This document shows, piece by piece, positions 59,101-64,000 of a stretch of 64,000 nucleotides of DNA. Position 1 is the stretch's first letter, and each line of letters starts with the position of its first letter. Source of the DNA: Channa striata (lineage: Eukaryota; Chordata; Actinopteri; Anabantiformes; Channidae); contig CM065173.1 in NCBI GenBank assembly GCA_033026295.1, forward strand, positions 5,890,001 to 5,954,000, given 5' to 3'. Made by a program: the position numbers and the translations under genes. Under the pieces are notes generated by a model. The model was given only the letters and a program-made list of their open reading frames with translations, was not told the DNA's origin and searched no databases.

Positions 59101-61387
59101 GGATGTGTGTAAACGCCGTCAGGTGACGCTGTCTGAATGCACTCTGGCTGATTGCCTCTTCTCTTTCCTCTTTATGTTCCTCCGTCGTCGCTGCCACAGA
59201 GAGTAGCAGTAAAAGTGAGTATATTGACGTCCACATCAATCTCGTGATGTGATGCCAGGGAAAGTCTCTGTGGAAAATAAATGACCCCTCCCTCCCCTTA
59301 CCCCACTGACCCAACACACTGCAGACCCCATGATTTTAACCAGTTAAACACATGTCACTTTCACCCATTTTGGACGGTATTAATAAAAACAATAGCTGTG
59401 CTGCTGGGGCTCTAGAGAAGGTCCACCAGTATCAATCTTCCACAAAATTCTAAATTACTATGTAATTGATGTAAAATACGAAATAAAAAGCTGGAATTTC
59501 CAACTTTTCAGAAGTACTAAATCACAGCGATCATAACTTCACAATGTAAAAAAATAATAAGGGTTTTCCTTTTGCAGCAGCCCCCAGTGAGCGAGGAGAA
59601 ACAGCAGGAGAGCGCCATGGACGAACTCAAAGGCATCCTGGTAAAACTGTCTTTTATCAGCTTTGTTATCTTGATGTAATGTATGAAAACTCCTCATGTC
59701 ACGACCCTGACCAAACTGTGCTAAAGGCCTGTATGTTGTTTACATATGGTTTTAATGTTGTGGCTTGTACACAGAAGACCTAAGTAAGTTCTTAAGATTT
59801 TATTATTAAGTCAAAGTTAAGTGAGTTTTGTGCGTGTGTGTGTACAGCTGTTTGCACAGATTGAGTCTTAACGAAGCTGATACATGTGATTTAAACACAT
59901 CCCTTTACTTGGCAAATGATTAACTGTTTGCTTCCAGGAGACGGTGAAGAGGAGCCCCAGCCGAAGCTCTCAGGAGTCGGGGCCCGTGCCACTGGGGAAG
60001 AAGGACAGCGAGCTGGAGGTCATCCTGAGACGCAGGCGCAACAAGGCAGGAGAAGCTGGTTCTGGAGGTAAACGCACCTGAACGTGTGTCCTACTCATTC
60101 AGTGAGGTTTCTCATTTTGATGCCAAAAAGCTCAGCTCTCTTCTCCCATCTCTGTTTGACTGTGTAATATTCTAATCTTTATAGTCTATAAATATAAAAA
60201 CCAGTTCCCTGCATGCTGGTATTATATATATATATACACGTATGTATATACATTTACTGTGTCTGGTTGTGTTGTTAATTATCATGTGGACATGTTGGAG
60301 ATTGGATACCTGCTGGGAAAACACTCGAAACTACTTGATCCACAGATTATGAAACTGTTCGCTCTGCCAGTCCAGAGGAGGGCGCAGTGCTCCGCTGAAT
60401 AAAGCCTGTACAATGGGGTCATAGATCTACTGCCATGGATTTATCTGGTTTTCCATGATTGATTGACCTATTCTGGTAGAATTAACCATGGCTGCTTTAT
60501 TTATTGTGTGCATAAATATTTAAACTCAATACCTTTAAGTTACAAGAACAGCTGGCAGGGCTCAAAGTAATATCTGGCCTCACTGTTTGGATTTTTTTCC
60601 CCTCCAGATGAGAAGGAGAGTCAGGTGAGTCACGCCTCCTCCTCCGACAGCCTGAACGGGAAGTGCAACAGCAGCGACTCAGGCAAGGATCTAGAAGTGC
60701 CGGGGGGACTGAGCGTACCCTCTGACCCTGCTGGACCCAGAGTCAACCTGGACAGGCGCGGGTCAGGGCCAGGGCCCATCGTGGCCCGGAGGAAAAGCTC
60801 AGACACTGGCAAAGAACCCAGAGTGGGTTCCTGGCAGGAGAGGAGGTCCCGCAGCTCTATGTCTGAGAAGGAAATGGCAAGTCTCCGGTCAGCAACGGCT
60901 GCATCAACAGGTGCAGTGTCACGCCGTGATCTTTCAGGGGGCAGGAGAGTAGGGGCGTTAGCCAAACTCACTTTGTGGCCTTTTATTCCAACTGCCAATG
61001 CAAAGGAAAGTCCCATATCCACCACTTTACATCTGCTCCCCCTTAACATCTGATGAAGTTTGAAAAGAATACCTATAAACTAAGAAAAGCATCTACAATG
61101 GAAGCAGGATTTCAGCTGGTTTTAATAAACCTAATGTTTACTGGAACCAGGACATCCCACATCCAGCTGTGTGATTATGCAGTAAAAGGTTTGCACATAG
61201 ACGGCATTGGTTTCATTTTTTTTTCACTCGGTTTTTGCTTCTGCTCCACAGTGTGGGAGAGGAGGATCGAACTGTGACTGAGAGGTGTGTCCAGTCAAAC
61301 GGAGTCGACCACGTGGAAGCCGGAGAGGAGGCACTCGCTACCATCTGCGCCGACCCGGTCAACGGCAGCGCTGACGCCGAGTGCTAG
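41379..61387 (+). CDS. Shootin-family protein (gene span from first recognised coding exon)
   Basis: Shootin-1 (SHTN1/KIAA1598) links actin retrograde flow to L1-type adhesion molecules in growth cones and promotes neuronal polarity. The match is clear by eye: ERDEAERQLK, MVIEEVSVLQTQLEIEKSCRE, EYEGMKEQLDLEQSLRVKAE, LLLQSAEPSVQLLKALE, EEERLQHQQR, QLELLEVEKKE, a polyproline run, SLIAIMRKSS, VNEMMERIKHGVVLRPV, AMDELKGIL and SELEVILRRRR follow the human order. Sixteen exons give about 622 residues, plus an unfound N-terminal part; human SHTN1 has 631. The protein is predicted to be cytosolic: coiled coils, then proline-rich, basic and Ser-rich segments. All junction phases agree except at 53683-53781, which has one base too many. 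Teleosts have several shootin paralogs and I cannot decide which this is, so no symbol is given. Confidence 0.9.
43474..43645 (+). mobile_element. tRNA-derived SINE, plus orientation
   Basis: The tRNA-like head 'tagttcagctggtagagtaa' (A box) is followed by 'caggggtttgactcctggtc' (B box). The body then reads 'gtccctgagtaagacactga', and the tail contains 'ctttgggtgaaagcatct', typical of teleost tRNA-SINEs. The anticodon arm is not preserved as a functional tRNA. Confidence 0.82.
44576..44603. repeat. (GT)n microsatellite
   Basis: About fourteen GT units in the large shootin intron. Confidence 0.95.
45590..45712 (-). repeat. Dispersed teleost repeat ('tttatttatat' family), copy 3
   Basis: Reading 'agctgctcaaggggaatttg', 'ttgagatcagttttttgtca' and 'gctatagaaataaagttgaa', this is the reverse complement of the copies at 23300 and 32765. 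Confidence 0.75.
48620..48725 (+). promoter_or_regulatory. TATA-containing GC-rich segment, possible internal promoter
   Basis: A TATAAATAG sequence at about 48629 is followed within 30-60 bp by CpG-bearing sequence (gcgtcgcgtctgaccc). A short ATG frame (MPGGM, then stop) follows at 48716. It stands out from AT-rich intron. An alternative shootin start is possible, but there is no transcript evidence. Confidence 0.2.
52935..52968. repeat. (GT)n microsatellite just upstream of shootin exon B
   Basis: An interrupted GT run ends about 15 bp before the acceptor ccctcag of exon B. Confidence 0.93.
52984..53078 (+). CDS. shootin coding exon B
   Basis: This 95-nt exon has acceptor cccctcag|TGTCTC and donor ACAAAG|gtctca. 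It encodes VSQMVIEEVSVLQTQLEIEK followed by SCRENAEALATK, the best-conserved shootin block. It ends in phase 0. Confidence 0.95.
53079..53429 (+). other. shootin intron B-C
   Basis: A 351-nt intron containing the CA run. Otherwise plain. Confidence 0.85.
53083..53125. repeat. (CA)n microsatellite just downstream of shootin exon B
   Basis: Twenty-one to twenty-two CA units begin five bases after the donor of exon B. Confidence 0.97.
53430..53598 (+). CDS. shootin coding exon C
   Basis: This 169-nt exon has acceptor cctccag|CTGAAC and donor GTCAAAG|gtaacc. It encodes LNCENRKLKYLSMSSRP and an acidic run EAEADTDAADSSSDT, matching the human LNKENKTLKRISM...DDDDSTTDTD order. Confidence 0.93.
53683..53781 (+). 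CDS. shootin coding exon D (out of frame by one base)
   Basis: This 99-nt exon has acceptor tttggcag|AGCTGA and donor GTACAG|gtgagg. It starts in frame as ELRETVNSLLEEKKNF and continues QIHDQER. Its last 24 bases encode RIEELTVQ, a natural coiled-coil continuation, only in a frame shifted by one base. Exon C plus exon D is one base longer than the phase required by exon E. Read literally, the frame reaches a stop at 53968-53970. The surplus lies around 53745-53760. Confidence 0.85.
53951..54032 (+). CDS. shootin coding exon E
   Basis: This 82-nt exon has acceptor gtttgcag|TCAGAG and donor AACAGAG|gtgagt. In phase 0 it reads SEKDQAEIKELRESVEQQSK and TIKRFNR, a coiled coil aligned to the human KVLEKCNR region. 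Confidence 0.92.
54033..54717 (+). other. shootin intron E-F
   Basis: A 685-nt intron with no recognised feature. Confidence 0.85.
54718..54812 (+). CDS. shootin coding exon F
   Basis: This 95-nt exon has acceptor tctgcag|TCTCCA and donor CATGAG|gtgaag. It encodes VSTMAAQEYEGMKEQLDLEQ and SLRVKAETYAHE, matching human VSMLAVEEYEEMQ...KKAESFAQE. It ends in phase 0. Confidence 0.95.
54813..55593 (+). other. shootin intron F-G
   Basis: A 781-nt intron, AT-rich, ending in a long pyrimidine tract before exon G. No other feature. Confidence 0.85.
55594..55740 (+). CDS. shootin coding exon G
   Basis: This 147-nt, phase-0 exon has acceptor tcctgcag|ATGCTG and donor AGAGG|gtaaac. It encodes MLVKQKEANRQSMLLLQSAE, then LLKALED and LEEERLQHQQR. 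Confidence 0.95.
55741..56424 (+). other. shootin intron G-H
   Basis: A 684-nt intron. The segment 56110-56275 holds two related phrases ('gatgatgtcacctggagga' and 'tgatgtcatctggaggaa'), a decayed dispersed repeat. Confidence 0.75.
56404..56424. repeat. (GT)n tract forming the acceptor of shootin exon H
   Basis: About nine GT units run directly into TAG at 56422-56424, the acceptor of exon H, leaving almost no pyrimidine tract. Confidence 0.93.
56425..56578 (+). CDS. shootin coding exon H
   Basis: This 154-nt exon has acceptor gtgtgtag|GTGCAG and donor AACAGAG|gtgggt. It encodes a glutamate/glutamine/leucine-rich coiled coil (VQSLEAQLEQ, QLELLEVEKKEVEGQLEQAE). It ends with one base of a codon. 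Confidence 0.93.
56579..57623 (+). other. shootin intron H-I
   Basis: A 1.05-kb intron with no recognised feature. Confidence 0.85.
57624..57792 (+). CDS. shootin coding exon I (polyproline)
   Basis: This 169-nt exon has acceptor ttccacag|TCCACG and donor CCCTCAG|gtgagg. It encodes VHELQENKITM, then a proline run of at least seventeen residues after APPPAPPPQ, then SRCNPL. The human protein has its own polyproline segment at this position. The minus-strand glycine-rich open frame here is only the shadow of this exon. Confidence 0.95.
58060..58130 (+). CDS. shootin coding exon J
   Basis: This 71-nt exon has acceptor gtcccag|CTCTCT and donor CTCCAG|gtgggt. It encodes SSLIAIMRKSSKGSKASAKV, matching the human RSLMSMIRKRS block. 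Confidence 0.93.
58264..58367 (+). CDS. shootin coding exon K
   Basis: This 104-nt exon has acceptor tctgtag|CTGCTG and donor ACCAAG|gtgagg. It encodes AVNEMMERIKHGVVLRPVK, the conserved C-terminal-half signature. It ends in phase 0. Confidence 0.95.
58368..59199 (+). other. shootin intron K-L
   Basis: An 832-nt intron. A 119-codon minus-strand frame (58958-59317) overlaps it and the micro-exon. It looks like chance and is not annotated. Confidence 0.8.
59200..59214 (+). CDS. shootin candidate 15-nt micro-exon L
   Basis: This 15-nt exon has acceptor gccacag|AGAGTA and donor GTAAAA|gtgagt. It would add RVAVK in phase 0 between exons K and M. The splice sites are good and the frame is preserved with or without it, so it could be alternative. 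Confidence 0.5.
59578..59640 (+). CDS. shootin coding exon M
   Basis: This 63-nt, phase-0 exon has acceptor tttgcag|CAGCCC (or three bases later, a NAGNAG site) and donor ATCCTG|gtaaaa. It encodes QPPVSEEKQQESAMDELKGIL. The ESAMDELKGIL block is nearly identical to human ESAVDELKGIL. Confidence 0.95.
59938..60067 (+). CDS. shootin coding exon N
   Basis: This 130-nt exon has acceptor cttccag|GAGACG and donor TCTGGAG|gtaaac. It encodes ETVKRSPSRSSQESGPVP and KKDSELEVILRRRRNK, matching human ETELERILRRRK. Confidence 0.95.
60068..60607 (+). other. shootin intron N-O
   Basis: A 540-nt intron with a short TA run at about 60222-60236 and the phrase 'ccagaggagggcgcagtgct', often seen in teleost repeats. 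Confidence 0.8.
60608..60887 (+). CDS. shootin coding exon O (Ser-rich tail)
   Basis: The acceptor is cctccag|ATGAGA. The exon encodes DEKESQVSHASSSDSLNGKC and further Ser/Arg-rich sequence to EKEMASL. The donor CTCCG|gtcagc is chosen because only a two-base overhang joins exon P in frame; it is a weak donor. Later in-phase donors (about 60960-60980) are possible, so the 3' end is uncertain. Confidence 0.75.
61252..61387 (+). CDS. shootin coding exon P (C-terminus)
   Basis: The acceptor is tccacag|TGTGGG. In the joined frame it reads VGEEDRTVTERCVQSNGV, then EAGEEALATICADPVNGSAD and AEC before the TAG. A cysteine as the last residue also ends human SHTN1. The long open frame through 61287-61553 is another phase and is not used. 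Confidence 0.8.
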
Positions 61388-64000
61388 GACAGACTCTGAG
61401 GACGAGGGTTTTTGCGTTTGTAATCTGATCTGTGCGTTTATTGATGTGGAACTAATGCAATGGGGATTCACACTCAGTTCAGATGATGTGGGGTGCAGTC
61501 ATGCCTCAGGTACGAAAACAAAAGATCGGCTTTCTGTACGTGTTGGTTTCTGACTTATACATTCAAAAAACTAACAAGATTCGACAGAAATGTAGCTCAC
61601 TGACTTTCCCACTCCATTTCCTGAGGCTTTTTCACTGAATTAATATACTTAAAAAAAGTTTTAAAAATATTGTTGTTCTCGTGTAAACATTGATTGATTG
61701 GTTCGATTTATTTGAGACCATATGAAAGAAATAATATAACTCAAACATTTTGAACAATATATTTAAAAATGTTGAGCAACATCTTAACAAGTTCAGATAA
61801 ACGCACTCTAACATTTGTAGCCATTGTAGAAGCCTTCCAAACACAGACTCAATCTGTCATAATCATATATTATGAAGATATTCAGAAATATTCAAACTGT
61901 GTCAGTCTTAACAAAAATCTCACATGGATTTTAAACCAGAGATTTCTGGTTTACTGCTCTGATATTATAGGACGAAAACATTCTCACAAATGTGCAACTT
62001 GCAGTGTAACGGCAGTTTCAAGTAAAAGGGAACCAGTACAACTGATCCAAAATATTCAGGTTTTTTTACTGGTGCCAGTTTTACTTGAATGGTTTGCATT
62101 TTATCTCCAGCGACCAGGCAGTTGAATCTGCTGAAGCCTGCAGAGATATAACAGTGGACGCGGTTGTGATTACGCTGAGGAAAACCCCAAAGAATAAAAC
62201 CATTGGAAAGCAGTTCTGCTGTTCTTTGTGAGAGTTGTACATTTCTTGTTGAAATGACCAAAACGGCCTGTAAAATACATCCACGTGAGCACAAAGCACA
62301 GACAGTGCAGTCAGTGTTGGGCTTCTTTCAATGGCTGATATTCCCAGTTCTGTCATGTGCTGTACACTAATCCATGTCTGTGAAGGTTTCCCAATACAAA
62401 CCAGTGGATCCTTGGGAATAGATTAAACGTTCGAGGGAAGCTGCACTTTTTTTGCACAGAACCTCCGTTTTCTTGAAACACTTTAACTTGTAAAATATCT
62501 GCAAAGCTTTGTTGTTGTTGTTTTTTCTATTTGATGCACAAATGATCTGTCTAGTATCACTTTGTGTTATCAGAAGGAATGCACTGCACCGTAATGTTCA
62601 GAATATTTCTTATGCTTCTCTTCTACTATTTACTGTGAGGACTGCACAATTAATTCATGTATAGCCAATTAGCTTCATCAGTGGCAGTAATGACACATAC
62701 AGAACACGTTGAACACTATGGAATATGCTGTTTTGTTCTACACTTTCAAAAAAGTACAAAAAATCTGAAATTTTCAAGTTGAAACTAAATTCTAGTAACC
62801 CAGTAAATATGAATGTTTTGCATTTAAAAAACAAATTTCTGATTTGTTGTGGAGCCAAACACGTTCACTAGAGAAAAGGTGAAATTGTCATTTAAACAAA
62901 ATGGGTTCCTCCTGTTGAGCAATTTTCCAATTAAATCACTTGAAGGTCAGGAGGTCACCAAAATCTCATTCACCAAAATAAGATTTATTCTGTGGGGCCA
63001 TAAAAATTTTGATAACTTCCACTGTAATCTGGCCTGTAACTTGCATTTTTTTTCATTGTGTTTTCACTGTGAAATCAATAACTTATATCAACCCCAGTGG
63101 ACACTGAGAGAATTTTACTGTCCAAGGTCAAGAAAGAGCCTTGAAGCCTGGGTGATGTCCTAATTGTGCAGCCCTAACTATTTTATTAGGGTATGTCATT
63201 CACAACCTTTCTCTATTTAATGCAAATTCTTTTTTAATTTTAAATGGACAGAGACTGAGCAAAAACACTTTTTAGAACCAGGGTTAAATAAACATCTGCT
63301 ACCGAGACTCCTTGCCAGATTTCAGCGAGTTGACTATCAGTGTGTCATAAGGCTCTGAGGTGGAAATCAAACAAAAGTGGAATAGAAATGTGGCCGACAT
63401 TTCAGGTTTTAGATGAAAAAGAAACAAAAGTATTCCCGAACAACAGCAAATAACTAACAGCCAACAACTGTTCTCAGGATCCATGGGACAAAAGTTCACC
63501 AAACCCACTCTGGGAAGGAAGACGACATTTGGGAGAAAGAAACAGAAAGACATTTTTTTTATCCAATCAGAGCGTTAGAAAGCGTTGGAGGAATGAGGTG
63601 CTTGTGTATTTTTTCTACCTCTCCACAGACACCTGCCTCTAAACCTTAACGTCACAAATAACACTTGTGAAAACCTGTGAGAACTTGAGTGTCTTCCGCA
63701 CACCTTCCTCCAGTCCAGAGTCCTGTTTGCACATATTCTGAGTCCCCCTCATTGTTCCTGTGCACCGTCAACACGCTCACTGTCACGTCACAGCGCATTC
63801 CTTGACTTTTATTTTGTAGGTCCTGCTGTCTATATATAGCTTTCCTGACACGTGCTGCAACACTGAGAACCATTTTAAAAAGTATGCAATTACATACAGC
63901 ACATTTGTATGATGCTTTCACACCTTGTCATTCACTCTTAAAACACAAGTCACATTTGAAAATGCATTTTGTTCTGTACTTTAGCTGTATTCCATTATAA
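61388..64000 (+). other. shootin 3' UTR and downstream DNA
   Basis: No further exon is recognised on either strand. AATAAA hexamers at 62193-62198 and 63287-63292 are the candidate polyadenylation signals; the first would give a 3' UTR of about 0.8 kb. The remainder is AT-rich without structure I can name. Confidence 0.55.
62193..62198 (+). other. Candidate polyadenylation signal of the shootin gene
   Basis: The first AATAAA I found downstream of the stop codon at 61385-61387. Confidence 0.35.

Noticed and set aside
58958..59317. 119-codon minus-strand frame with a signal-like segment
   Set aside because: It is antisense to shootin and overlaps the micro-exon, with low-complexity leucine runs. 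Probably chance.

Overview
This is vertebrate nuclear DNA, most likely from a ray-finned (teleost) fish. The genes are split by GT-AG introns. CA/GT microsatellites are dense. The dispersed repeats look like common teleost families: tRNA-derived SINEs, short foldback DNA elements, and an element with a GGACATTTTGG-type end and CCCTAA tracts. There are no bacterial, organellar or viral genes.

Three protein-coding genes are supported. (1) pcdh12 (minus strand, 5626-20521) is complete in five coding exons. One large exon carries the signal peptide, six cadherin repeats, membrane segment and most of the tail; four small exons complete the tail. All junction phases agree and give 1180 residues. 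(2) gm2a (minus strand, 32061-34803) is complete in four coding exons and encodes a 199-residue ganglioside GM2 activator with the eight family cysteines. (3) A shootin-family gene (plus strand, first recognised exon 41379, stop 61387) spans sixteen recognised coding exons. They encode coiled coils, a polyproline segment and a Ser-rich C-terminal tail. Its extreme N-terminal coding exon was not found, and one exon (53683-53781) is out of frame by one base with its neighbours.

Layout: 1-4330 has no gene; 4350-5625 is the probable pcdh12 3' UTR; 5626-20521 is pcdh12; 20.5-32 kb has no recognisable gene and several foldback repeats; 32.06-34.80 kb is gm2a; 34.8-36.9 kb is a divergent promoter region (compact gm2a promoter with an E-box and ETS-like sites, then a GC-rich island that is the likely shootin promoter); 36.9-61.4 kb is the shootin gene with an 11.5 kb intron; 61.4-64 kb is its 3' UTR and downstream DNA.

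The genes are independent transcription units with different jobs: cell adhesion, lysosomal glycolipid breakdown, and neuronal polarity and axon outgrowth. I found no previously undescribed system. The best leads are the shootin frame break, the GT/CA-flanked shootin exon, the shootin 5' end, and lysosomal-type promoter sites at gm2a.
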